NCBI GenBank assembly: GCA_964615305.1
Contig: CAZTNA010000016.1
Span: 1 to 64,000, forward strand
DNA from: Bog-950 sp964615305
Lineage (GTDB): Bacteria; Bacteroidota; Bacteroidia; Chitinophagales; LD1
DNA: 64,000 nt
Direction: 5' to 3'
Below, piece after piece: positions 36,985 to 45,825 of the stretch (positions within the stretch are counted from its first letter, which is position 1; every line of letters begins with the position of its first letter). The notes below the pieces were generated by a model. The model did no database searches. It was not told the DNA's origin and worked only from the letters and a program-made list of their open reading frames with translations. A program made the translations under genes and the position numbers.

Positions 36985-37757
36985 AAAATAACTTGTGGTT
37001 TAGTTCTTACTATGGGGTTTACGAGGGAAAAGAAAAGGTTTTTTATACATCTTCTGAAATGGCAATTGCCGCAGAGCTTGAAAAAGATTATCCGATTCTG
37101 AAAAACGAATTGCAAATACTTTGGAACAACGCAGACAACAGTTTAATGGACGATTATGGAAACTACAGTTCGTTTGACGATAAACAGTTTCCGCCACAGA
37201 GCTGGAAAAAAATAGTGTTTAAGGTTTGGGGATTACGCAACAAGGCTATCTGTGAAAAATTTCCGGCAACTACTTCTTTTTTTGAAAAATTTCATGGTGT
37301 AACAAGTTGCTTTGTTACAAAAGCCACAGCGGGCTCTATCATTAAGTCGCATTGCGGAGAAACCAATGCACATTATCGGGTTCACCTTGGCCTACACGTT
37401 CCCAGTTCAACGGTTGATGAGTGTGGTATGGAAGTAAAGGGTGAAAAAATGAGTTGGGAGAATGGAAAGTCTTTTGGGTTTTTAGATGCATATCACCACC
37501 ATGTTTGGAACCGCACCTATAAAGACCGCTACGTTTTAATCATAGATGTTTTGAGACCGGAGTTTCTGCATCAACAAAATTTTATTTGTGCACGCACAAT
37601 AGTTAATCAGGCTTACTTTTTTGTAGTATATAAACTAGGGTGGAAGTTTTTGTATAAAACCCCGGCATGGGTAGTAACAGCTCTGGGTTTTATATTTAAG
37701 TATCCGGTAATGTTGGCCATATCATTAAGCAACAAATTTGGTTTAGCCAAACTATAG
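36981..37757 (+). CDS. aspartyl/asparaginyl beta-hydroxylase (LpxO-like)
   Basis: A 258-residue Fe(II)/2-oxoglutarate oxygenase of the Asp/Asn beta-hydroxylase family (which includes the lipid A hydroxylase LpxO). The iron ligands are His124 in IKSHCGETNAHYR and His173 or His174 in YHHHVWN; Arg183 in KDRYVLIIDV binds 2-oxoglutarate. The C-terminal ~55 residues are hydrophobic and basic, suggesting membrane contact. It is coupled by ATGA to a polyprenyl-phosphate-type glycosyltransferase, so a lipid or glycolipid substrate is more likely than a protein. A paralogue is at 55060. Confidence 0.85.
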   Translation: MKNNLWFSSYYGVYEGKEKVFYTSSEMAIAAELEKDYPILKNELQILWNNADNSLMDDYGNYSSFDDKQFPPQSWKKIVFKVWGLRNKAICEKFPATTSFFEKFHGVTSCFVTKATAGSIIKSHCGETNAHYRVHLGLHVPSSTVDECGMEVKGEKMSWENGKSFGFLDAYHHHVWNRTYKDRYVLIIDVLRPEFLHQQNFICARTIVNQAYFFVVYKLGWKFLYKTPAWVVTALGFIFKYPVMLAISLSNKFGLAKL

Positions 37758-37762
37758 ATTTA

Positions 37763-39256
37763 TTACTCTACCTCGGCATACAACTGTGCATCGCCTTTCA
37801 TAAGGGTGTTGGTAATAGGATTCACCTTTTTCGATAATTTACCTTTTATCCAAATTACTAACGATTCGTAAATCTGCGAAGCCGTTAGGTGGTAAAACTT
37901 CCAAAGCCACCACATGTAGTAAACTCCAAAAATAAAATCGAGCAGATAACGCGCATCGGCTTCCACCAATTTTAGCATTGGTTTTTTTAATGAGGGAAAA
38001 CGTACCACCAAACCAAAAATACGTTGCAGATTTACAAGTTTATTTAGGGTTTTGTCTCCGCTTATGTACCGGTCATAAAATGTTAGCCCCAGGTTTTCGC
38101 TGACGGTTTCTTCCATGTACTTGTGTTCTACAGAATACTTTTGCAGCTCTGTGCCCGGATATGGCTGGTAAACATAACAGTTAGCATACACGGGGTTTAT
38201 CCGAATATTAATATCTAATGTTTTCAGAGCCATTTCGAAGGTTTCACCCGGCAGACCTATCATGTTTAATGTAGTAAACTTAATGCCGTACTTATGTGCC
38301 AAATCGGCCGAGTCTATTATTTCATCATCTTTTACGTCTCGCTTCAACACGTTTTTTCGGTACTCTTCATCGCCACACTCTACCGCAATACCCAGTAGCC
38401 CGTGATTAGTTTTTGCCAGTTCTTTTACATAATATTCTTTATTGAACCGCTCTACCCGTATAGCGCCTGCCCATCGAACAGTTCCGCCATTCATTTTTGA
38501 TAGGGCATTTAACACAGTTAGTGTGCGTTCTCGATTATTACCAAAGTGGTCTTCAATAAAATGCACTTGTTTTTTTCGGTTTGATAACCGAAGACATTCT
38601 TCTATTTCTTGAATAATGTTTTCGGCAGAGCGTTCGCGTATAAACTTGCCCTGCCCCTCAAAAACTTTTTTTGCCGATGGAATAAAGCAATAAGTGCAGG
38701 TATATGGGCAGCCGCGGCTACCCATTACCGGGAAAGTGGTTCGTGCCTCTATTAATGGATACTTCCAGTAAATCTGCCTGTCGGCAAACGGCAAGGCGTC
38801 AAGATCTTCGTCAAGTTTTGCGGGAGGATTTTTTATTACTCCCGCTTCGGTTTTAAACCAAAGCCCTTTAATAGAGGTGTCGGCCTTACCGGTATCGAGC
38901 GAATCGCAAAGTTCTTTAAGCGGATGTTCTCCCTCACCGGTGCAAACTATGTCAATATTGTTATGCTTAATGGTTTTATCGGGGTTCAAAAATACGTGCA
39001 CTCCGCCAAAAGCTATGGGCACATTCATTCTGCTTTTTATCTGTGCTGCTTTTTCTAAGCCCCAATTAAAACTTGGCGTAAGGGTCGAAAAGCAAACCAA
39101 ATCGGGTTTTTCGGCCACCATTCTATCGAGCCAGTTTTTCTCCATGCCTTCAATCCATACATCGCACTGATGCCCGAACTTTTTAACGTATGCGCTCAGG
39201 CACATAACACCAAAATATTCGTAGGCAATGTCTTGAAGGAAAATAACTTTAGCCAT
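37763..39256 (-). CDS. B12-binding-domain radical SAM enzyme
   Basis: A 497-residue protein with a cobalamin-binding-like N-terminal domain (PDLVCFSTLTPSFNWGLEKA, IAFGGVHVFLNPD, IVCTGEGEHPLKEL). The radical SAM cluster is Cys183-x3-Cys187-x2-Cys190 in GSRGCPYTCTYCFIPS. The barrel includes NMIGLPGETFEMALKTLD. The C-terminal ~90 residues are hydrophobic and aromatic (DFIFGVYYMWWLWKFYHL), which suggests a membrane-bound substrate. It shares domain order and several blocks with the enzyme at 20100 and is probably a distant paralogue. It converges with the hydroxylase gene with a 5-bp gap and has no same-strand partner. Confidence 0.87.
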   Translation of the reverse strand: MAKVIFLQDIAYEYFGVMCLSAYVKKFGHQCDVWIEGMEKNWLDRMVAEKPDLVCFSTLTPSFNWGLEKAAQIKSRMNVPIAFGGVHVFLNPDKTIKHNNIDIVCTGEGEHPLKELCDSLDTGKADTSIKGLWFKTEAGVIKNPPAKLDEDLDALPFADRQIYWKYPLIEARTTFPVMGSRGCPYTCTYCFIPSAKKVFEGQGKFIRERSAENIIQEIEECLRLSNRKKQVHFIEDHFGNNRERTLTVLNALSKMNGGTVRWAGAIRVERFNKEYYVKELAKTNHGLLGIAVECGDEEYRKNVLKRDVKDDEIIDSADLAHKYGIKFTTLNMIGLPGETFEMALKTLDINIRINPVYANCYVYQPYPGTELQKYSVEHKYMEETVSENLGLTFYDRYISGDKTLNKLVNLQRIFGLVVRFPSLKKPMLKLVEADARYLLDFIFGVYYMWWLWKFYHLTASQIYESLVIWIKGKLSKKVNPITNTLMKGDAQLYAEVE

Positions 39257-39346
39257 AAGTCAATTCGTAGCAGTTAAACTGAGTGAATGTAATAATATTG
39301 GACACTGAAAAATTTACAACAATTAAATAGTGTAAGTTCAATACTA

Positions 39347-40807
39347 ATGGAGATAAGCAGTTTTTCCAAAAAATGGATCCGATTGGTAATGTTTACCGGC
39401 ATAGTGTGCTGCGTGCTGCTTATTCCACCGTTGTTTCAACAGTTGTTTGCGCTAACACAACTCAGCTTAACTGAAGAAAAATATCTGTGGTTTTTTTCGG
39501 GATTTGTTTTGGTTGTGTGCTGCGTGGTTTTTTTTAACACCAGAACAAACAATAACATTTCATGGTCGCTGCTTTTGTTTAGCGGGCTATTGCTTTTAGT
39601 TACAGAGCTTGCAGCAAGGGCAGCTATTAAAGTTTTTGCTTCGCCCAACACTATTGACCAGTTAATTCGCGAAGCTGAAATGTCGTACGGCTTGGGGCTG
39701 GCATACGAGGGGCATCCATTTACACAATTTACCGGAAAAAAAGATGTAGCGCTGAAGGGAACCCGTTCTTTTGGAGGACTGCAACCATTCAACAATTTCG
39801 GTTTTGCAGATATTGATTTTGAGTACAACAAACCACAAAGTGTAATTCGTATAGCTTGTATTGGTGAGTCAACAACAGCTGATGGCTATCCGATATATTT
39901 GGAGCAAACACTTAATAAAAGCCGAAGCGAACTAAAAACCTGTTACCAAACTATGTGCTTTGCACAACCCATGTGGACCACACAGCACACTTTGGTATCT
40001 TTTGTAACAAGCATTGTGGACTTTAACCCCGATTACCTGATCATTCATCATGGATGGAATGAGGCAAAAGTGCGGAATACAGAAAAGGGGAAATTCAGAA
40101 ACGATTACTCTCACCATTTTAAATCTTTTGAAAAACCCGAACCGCGCGATGCAAAACTTATACGCATGAGTGTGGCATACCGGTTACTCAAGTTTTCTAT
40201 TGACAAAACACCACAATGGATGAACATGGGCAATGCCATTGAAAAACAAACGCGCACAAGCACATACAGTTTTTCAGACTCTACAGAGCTTTACCCATTT
40301 AAACGAAATATCGAAACTATAATATTGCTTGCACAGGCGCGAGGTATTAAGGTGGTACTTACAACTCTGCCGCACTCAACTGACAGTGCCATAGAATTTT
40401 TTTATAGCGCACCCAACATAGTTCAGTGTAATGCAATAACCCGCCAGATAGCGAAGGAGCATTTAAGTGATGTGTTGTTTGTTGATTTAGACAGCGCAAT
40501 TACGGGCAAGTACAATAACTTGTTTACTGATTTAGGGCATGTTGAAGTTGAAGGGTTGATGCTTAAAGCAAACTTAATTGCACCTGTTATTATTCAAAAC
40601 GCAATAGAAAAGGAAAACACCTTTAAACATCTTTCGGTTGATAGTTGCCGAAGAGAGTTTGAAAGTCGTTCGGCAAAAAGATTGTTATCAAACCGTGAAT
40701 GGAGAGCAAAACATGCCGGGCTTACAGAAAGTGAATTAAGTATAGTGTCGCAGCATGAAGCGGCTGAATTATTTAAAACAGACTCTTTTCTTCGCCTAAC
40801 GCAATGA
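39347..40807 (+). CDS. membrane-anchored SGNH-hydrolase-like protein
   Basis: A 486-residue protein with three hydrophobic segments (about 12-32, 45-64, 72-92) and a periplasmic SGNH-like domain. The nucleophile block is IACIGESTTADGYP with Ser175. The block III-like segment is IIHHGWNEAK. The Asp/His block is DLGHVEVEGL (about 397-406). The overall plan matches the protein at 28507, including the distance from membrane to nucleophile. Its stop overlaps the CRTAC1-type gene by ATGA. Esterase or O-acyltransferase action on an envelope glycan is plausible. Confidence 0.73.
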   Translation: MEISSFSKKWIRLVMFTGIVCCVLLIPPLFQQLFALTQLSLTEEKYLWFFSGFVLVVCCVVFFNTRTNNNISWSLLLFSGLLLLVTELAARAAIKVFASPNTIDQLIREAEMSYGLGLAYEGHPFTQFTGKKDVALKGTRSFGGLQPFNNFGFADIDFEYNKPQSVIRIACIGESTTADGYPIYLEQTLNKSRSELKTCYQTMCFAQPMWTTQHTLVSFVTSIVDFNPDYLIIHHGWNEAKVRNTEKGKFRNDYSHHFKSFEKPEPRDAKLIRMSVAYRLLKFSIDKTPQWMNMGNAIEKQTRTSTYSFSDSTELYPFKRNIETIILLAQARGIKVVLTTLPHSTDSAIEFFYSAPNIVQCNAITRQIAKEHLSDVLFVDLDSAITGKYNNLFTDLGHVEVEGLMLKANLIAPVIIQNAIEKENTFKHLSVDSCRREFESRSAKRLLSNREWRAKHAGLTESELSIVSQHEAAELFKTDSFLRLTQ

Positions 40808-43068
40808 GTGCTCTTCGGTATTGTTTTCTTTTCATGATCTATGTATCTGCTTTTTTGCTTTGCTCGTGTTATAGTGACAAGCCGCGAAAAACACCGGCCA
40901 CGGAAACCAATATGCGCGAAGTGTTAGCGGACTTGTATAACCAGCAAAAGTTTCCCGGATGTTTTATCAGAAATGACTTAGCCATTAAGTATTTCGAAGA
41001 AGAAATTGGAAAAACATCTTCCGGTAACCGGCTCGAACGATGCAAGCTTGAAGTTGGTTTAGCGCATCAGCTACTTAGCAGTAATAAGGTGGATGAAAGC
41101 ATAGACTTGTATAAAAAGCTGCTCAGACAAATCCCTCAGTTCACAGAAATAAGCAGTGGCGAAAAAACAGAGGCCATAGATATGCTAGAAAATGCACTTT
41201 GTGTGGCATTTGTAAGAAAAGGCGAACTACAAAACTGTGCTACAAATCATAATTCAGCTTCGTGTATTTTGCCGTTTCAATCACCCGCATTGCACCGCGA
41301 CAAGTCCGGTTCAGACTCGGCCATAGTGCACTTGATTCAATACCTGAACGCGCACCCAAATGACTCACGAATGATTTGGTTACTCAACATTGCTGCCGCA
41401 ACCATTAATAGGCATCCGGATGTAGTACCACCAATGTATCGCGTTGATTTCGGCAAATATTCAAGAGAAAATTCTTTTGAAAAATTTACGGATGTTGCTT
41501 TAGAAAAAGGAGTTAACAGCTTTGGGCATTTTGGCGGAGCAGGTGTTGACGATTTCAATAATGATAGCTTGCCCGATATTTTTGTAACATCCACTCCACT
41601 CAATGCTAACGTACATTTATATCTGCAAACTCGCGACTCGGGCTTTATAGATTTTACAGATCAAGCGGGGCTCAGCGGAATTACGGGTGGTGGAAACACT
41701 CACCATGCCGATTTTGATAATGATGGTTGGCTCGATGTTTTTATTAGCCGTGGTGGTTGGTTAGGTGCAGGTGGTTTTCAACCAAATTCATTGTTACGAA
41801 ATTTAGGAAATGGAAAGTTTGAAGATGTAACAGCGAAGGCCGGACTTTTTTCTTATAAAATAACACATAGTGCATGTTGGGCCGATTTTAATAACGATGG
41901 CTGGCTCGATTTATTTGTTGGTAATGAGAACCAATCTTTTGATGAGTACAATGCAGGACCATTTGCTAACAGCGGCAGCGAACTTTTTCTAAACAACAAA
42001 AACGGAACCTTTACAAATGTAAGCAACGAATGTGGAATAAACATTAACGCATGGGTTAAGGGGTGCGTATGGTTCGACTATAATAACGATGCTTTGCCTG
42101 ACCTATATGTTTCGATTTTTGGAGGCAAAAATTTGCTGTACAGAAACGATGGCGCTATAGCCAACGGCAATAATCACTTTACAGAGGTAGCAGAACAGGC
42201 CGGAGTATCGCTGCCGGTTTATAGTTTTCCGGCTGCAGCGTTTGATATTAATCAAGATGGCTGGGAAGATTTGTTTGTTAATGGCTTTAATACCGACAAC
42301 ACATCTATGGCTCTTGAGTATATGGATAGAATAAAGCCAGAAAACCCGGTGATGATTTTTATTAACCAAAAAGACGGAACCTTTAAAGAAGCAGCAAAAG
42401 AAATGGGAGTAAACCGTTCAATTTACGCCATGGCATTAAACTATGGAGATATTGACGCTGACGGATTTCCTGATATTTACATGGGCACCGGATATGGCGA
42501 TTTGGCTGCATTGTTTCCTAACATTTTACTACAAAACAAAAACGGAAAAAAATTTTTAGATGTAACAAGTTCCAGCGGTACAGGTCATTTACAAAAGGGC
42601 CACGGCATAGCAATAGCTGATATTGACTGCGATGGCGACAATGATATTTACGCAGAGCTTGGTGGGTTTCTGGAGGGCGACTGGTTTTGGAATGCTAACT
42701 TCGATAACCCGGGCAATAGCAACCAATGGATAGTTTTGCGTTTGGAAGGAACATCAGCAAATCGAAACGCTATTGGGGCTCGCGTAACTATTTCGGTAAA
42801 TACAACATCCGGCTCACAAAAAATATTTACCAGAATAAGTACAGGCGGCAGCTATGGTTGTTCGCCCCTGCAGCAATTGGTTGGTCTCGGAAATGCTGTT
42901 GGTGTTGATAAAATAGAAGTGTATTGGCCCGGGAAAACAACACCTCAAGTGTTTACCGGTATGCAGCAAAAAAAGGCGTATAAGTTAACTCAAAACAAGC
43001 TTATGCCTGAAGAAATGGAGTACAAGGTCATAAAAAAAACTGCGGATAAGAAGCTGCATTATCATTAG
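40804..43068 (+). CDS. CRTAC1-type VCBS/ASPIC-UnbV lipoprotein
   Basis: A 754-residue probable lipoprotein (lipobox-like LLCSC22). Residues ~40-210 are helical and TPR-like. The centre is an FG-GAP/VCBS propeller with repeated calcium loops such as DFNNDSLPD, DFDNDGWLD, DFNNDGWLD, DYNNDALPD, DINQDGWED, DIDADGFPD and DIDCDGDND. The C-terminal ASPIC/UnbV domain (about 640-725) has RNAIGARVTI and IEVYWPGKTTPQ. This order matches bacterial CRTAC1-like proteins. It is coupled to an SGNH-like protein, an arrangement similar to the SGNH/haloperoxidase/VCBS group at 28-35 kb. It probably acts at the cell surface. Confidence 0.88.
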   Translation: MSALRYCFLFMIYVSAFLLCSCYSDKPRKTPATETNMREVLADLYNQQKFPGCFIRNDLAIKYFEEEIGKTSSGNRLERCKLEVGLAHQLLSSNKVDESIDLYKKLLRQIPQFTEISSGEKTEAIDMLENALCVAFVRKGELQNCATNHNSASCILPFQSPALHRDKSGSDSAIVHLIQYLNAHPNDSRMIWLLNIAAATINRHPDVVPPMYRVDFGKYSRENSFEKFTDVALEKGVNSFGHFGGAGVDDFNNDSLPDIFVTSTPLNANVHLYLQTRDSGFIDFTDQAGLSGITGGGNTHHADFDNDGWLDVFISRGGWLGAGGFQPNSLLRNLGNGKFEDVTAKAGLFSYKITHSACWADFNNDGWLDLFVGNENQSFDEYNAGPFANSGSELFLNNKNGTFTNVSNECGININAWVKGCVWFDYNNDALPDLYVSIFGGKNLLYRNDGAIANGNNHFTEVAEQAGVSLPVYSFPAAAFDINQDGWEDLFVNGFNTDNTSMALEYMDRIKPENPVMIFINQKDGTFKEAAKEMGVNRSIYAMALNYGDIDADGFPDIYMGTGYGDLAALFPNILLQNKNGKKFLDVTSSSGTGHLQKGHGIAIADIDCDGDNDIYAELGGFLEGDWFWNANFDNPGNSNQWIVLRLEGTSANRNAIGARVTISVNTTSGSQKIFTRISTGGSYGCSPLQQLVGLGNAVGVDKIEVYWPGKTTPQVFTGMQQKKAYKLTQNKLMPEEMEYKVIKKTADKKLHYH

Positions 43069-43166
43069 CGGTGAACAGCACAAGCAGGTGGCGCTTAAAT
43101 AGAATAGAGAAGCTATCGCGGTAGCACGGGCCTTTAGTTAAAAAACACTCTTCAGTATAAAGAGCA

Positions 43167-44015
43167 ATGAAAGAACAAAAGAAGGTAGTTCTTGTAACAG
43201 GAGCCAGTAGTGGTATAGGGTACTATACGGCATTGGCCTTAGCTAAAGAGAAAGCTGTGGTAATTTTGCTTTGTAGAAATAGCCGGCAAAGTATTATTGC
43301 ACAGGAAAAATTAGTGAAGCAAAGCAATAACCCAGACATACATTTGTTTACAGCTGACTTAAGCCACCAGTGCGAAATTCGTGAAGTTGCCACTAAAATT
43401 ATTGTAAGATTCAGCAAGATTGATGTTTTGATAAATAATGCTGCCTGTGTTACTTCTGAATTTCAATTAACGAAAGATGGTGTTGAAATGCAGTGGGCTG
43501 TTAATCACCTTGCCCCTTTTTTGCTTACCCATTTGTTATTGCCAGCTCTTAAAAATTCAGAGCAGGGAAGAATAATAAATATTACTTCACGTGCACACCG
43601 TTTTGCTCAAGGAAGATTTCCCGAAGTGTTTACACCCGAAAATTATTCCGGAAATAGTACGTATAATCAAACTAAGCTGGCTAATATTTTGTTTACTTAT
43701 TGTTTAGCACAAAAGTTAGCTAACACTTCTGTTACTGTAAACTGTGCTTACCCGGGTTTGGTTAATACAGATATTGCGCTGAAACATAATTCGCTTTTTC
43801 GACAATGGTTCTGGAGGGCAATTCGAGTATTAGGAGTGTCGCCAAAGAAAGGCGCAGAAACAATTCTGTATCTGGCAACATCCGCCCTAGCCACAAACAA
43901 GACCGGAAAATACTTTGGACAGCTTAGTGAGCAAAAGTCATCTGATCTTTCGTACAACAGAGCGCTTGCAGAACAACTCTGGAATTTAAGTGCGCTTCAA
44001 ACCGGTATTCATTAA
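43167..44015 (+). CDS. short-chain dehydrogenase, retinol-dehydrogenase-like
   Basis: A 282-residue SDR. The cofactor motif TGASSGIG is at 11-18, NNAA at 90-93, catalytic Ser in NITSRAH and Tyr166-x3-Lys170 in TYNQTKLANI. It is a clear paralogue of the SDR at 15466: same length, same LLTHLLL-type segment and same C-terminal region ending ...LWNLS. The substrate is unknown. It precedes the GT-C-like gene at 44043 by 27 bp, so it may supply or modify a precursor for it. It is not of the DprE2 type. Confidence 0.88.
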   Translation: MKEQKKVVLVTGASSGIGYYTALALAKEKAVVILLCRNSRQSIIAQEKLVKQSNNPDIHLFTADLSHQCEIREVATKIIVRFSKIDVLINNAACVTSEFQLTKDGVEMQWAVNHLAPFLLTHLLLPALKNSEQGRIINITSRAHRFAQGRFPEVFTPENYSGNSTYNQTKLANILFTYCLAQKLANTSVTVNCAYPGLVNTDIALKHNSLFRQWFWRAIRVLGVSPKKGAETILYLATSALATNKTGKYFGQLSEQKSSDLSYNRALAEQLWNLSALQTGIH

Positions 44016-44042
44016 AAAGATTTCATCTTGCACCATCATTGA

Positions 44043-45824
44043 ATGACCCGCACAGAAAAAATTTTGTTTGCAACAGCCGTGCTGTTTGCCGTATTAAAAA
44101 CTAGCGTTTTAATATGGGCTGCAAATTTTGGGCTAGATAGCACAGATGAAAGTTTTTTGTTAAACGGCTATCGTTATTGGCAACTATACAACACGTTTGA
44201 TTATTTCAAAGTGTTTAACCTGTTTACTAACACTGCAGAACTTTCAGTAGCTAATTTCCGGCTATTGAAAATTGTTATCGAAATTTTTTCTGCACTCATA
44301 TTTGCTGGTTCGTTTTACAGGTGGTACAATTTTTATGCACACATAGAAGACCGAGCTACAGCACCGGTATGGCTTGTGTTTTTTTGTGTAGCAATAGCTC
44401 TCGGTCAGTCAGTAATTTTCAGACTGCTCAGCTACAATGAGATTGTGTATATGCTCATGTGTGTAAGCTGGTCGGCATTGCTGTTAGCAGAAATACAAGC
44501 CAAAAACATTTTTTCGGTCTTGGCATACACGCTAACAGGTCTGCTTACATCTGTCATGTTTTTTGTAAAGCCCCCGGCTGCTGTATTAGAAGTGGTATTG
44601 CTGTGTTGTTATGTTGTTAGCAGAGTAATTCAGCAAAAGAAATTCTATATGGGTAGAATGGTTGGATTGGTTGTTGGTGCAGGTGTGTTTCTGGCGTTGT
44701 ATCCGGGCCTCGGGAAAAATTTTTCAAACTGGCTGCAAAATTTCATTTCGCTTGTTGCTGTATATAGAAACTTGGAGTACACAACAGATTTTATACTGTT
44801 TACTGCATTAGGAGAAATGTTTAACTACGTGCTGTTTTTCACAATAGCCACTGTTCCTGTTTGGCTACTAAATAAGCTCACCACAAGGGTTGCTGAAAGC
44901 TTTAAGCGTTGGAGTTTATTCTTGTTTTTGCACATAGCACTGGTTGTTGTTAGTGCCTGGCTGGCAGAAGTTGTGCTGAATGCACATTCGTATCACCGAT
45001 TTTTACATTACAGTATTTTGATTTTCATGGTGCTGGTTTATCACCTAGCTGCCATACGTTTTAGTGGCTTTCGCGGTCTGTGGCAGAGCGCAAAAAAATT
45101 TATGATTCAACACAAGTTACGAATGCTTCTGCTTTTTTTGTTTTTGCATTTTGTTGTTGTTGGAGGCAGTACAGCTTCGCTTTCCGAAATGTTTTACATA
45201 TTTCTTACGCCTGCATTGTTGGTGTTGTTTGTGCCGACTTACACTACTGCACAAGCTGTTCAACTTATTCGCTACCAAACCCTAGCCGGCACCTTACTGA
45301 TATTAATGACTTTCAACTTTTTTTACTTCAACATGGCACATGCTTACGGTCTGGCGAAAGGCTTATGGGAGCAGAACCGGCAAGTAAACCTGTCTGAAAA
45401 CATTTTGGTAGATGCAGATACTCAAATGATGTTTGAGAAACTAAACAGTTGTTTAGTAAAAGGCGGTTTCAGAAAAGGCAACCCCATTATTTCTCTCGAC
45501 TATTTATGCGGTATTGCTCACTTGGCAGGGGGCTACTCACCCGGATGCCCTTGTTATGTGCCCGGCAACGAAAACAAAATGAACTTCAATTGCCACTATC
45601 TCCACTCAATTCCTGAAAGTGCTATACCAGATACTGTTGCAGTTTTATTCACCAACTATCAATCACAAAAGTTAGTCAGTTGTGTGCCCGCCAATGGTAG
45701 AGAATATAGTTTCACCATTACCGATTCTGTTTTTAATGCTTACACGCTGAATTCAGAAACTAAAGAAATGATGGGTGAAAAACCTGAGTATATTAAGATA
45801 GGCTGGCTTACTTTTGTAAAGTAG
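44043..45824 (+). CDS. GT-C-type membrane protein (paralogue A)
   Basis: A 593-residue protein with about eleven membrane segments and a ~150-residue periplasmic C-terminal domain. The first loop has LDSTDESFLLNGYRYW with the acidic pair Asp35-Glu36. It aligns with the protein at 48713: both have this D-E motif followed by G-[YF]-R-Y, then LLK/MLK, and a C-terminal block of the form KG(F/D)xxxxIISLD/IALD. Its C-terminal domain has a Cys-rich insert, YSPGCPCYVPGNEN, that the paralogue lacks. A polyprenyl-phosphate sugar transferase role is inferred from the GT-C pattern. Confidence 0.68.
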   Translation: MTRTEKILFATAVLFAVLKTSVLIWAANFGLDSTDESFLLNGYRYWQLYNTFDYFKVFNLFTNTAELSVANFRLLKIVIEIFSALIFAGSFYRWYNFYAHIEDRATAPVWLVFFCVAIALGQSVIFRLLSYNEIVYMLMCVSWSALLLAEIQAKNIFSVLAYTLTGLLTSVMFFVKPPAAVLEVVLLCCYVVSRVIQQKKFYMGRMVGLVVGAGVFLALYPGLGKNFSNWLQNFISLVAVYRNLEYTTDFILFTALGEMFNYVLFFTIATVPVWLLNKLTTRVAESFKRWSLFLFLHIALVVVSAWLAEVVLNAHSYHRFLHYSILIFMVLVYHLAAIRFSGFRGLWQSAKKFMIQHKLRMLLLFLFLHFVVVGGSTASLSEMFYIFLTPALLVLFVPTYTTAQAVQLIRYQTLAGTLLILMTFNFFYFNMAHAYGLAKGLWEQNRQVNLSENILVDADTQMMFEKLNSCLVKGGFRKGNPIISLDYLCGIAHLAGGYSPGCPCYVPGNENKMNFNCHYLHSIPESAIPDTVAVLFTNYQSQKLVSCVPANGREYSFTITDSVFNAYTLNSETKEMMGEKPEYIKIGWLTFVK

Positions 45825-45825
45825 A

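Noticed and set aside
43167..44015. SDR as the missing DprE2 partner of the DprE1-like enzyme
   Set aside because: It is retinol-dehydrogenase-like and closest to the SDR at 15466 in this window. It lacks the features I associate with DprE2. The epimerases at 58-60 kb are at least as likely.
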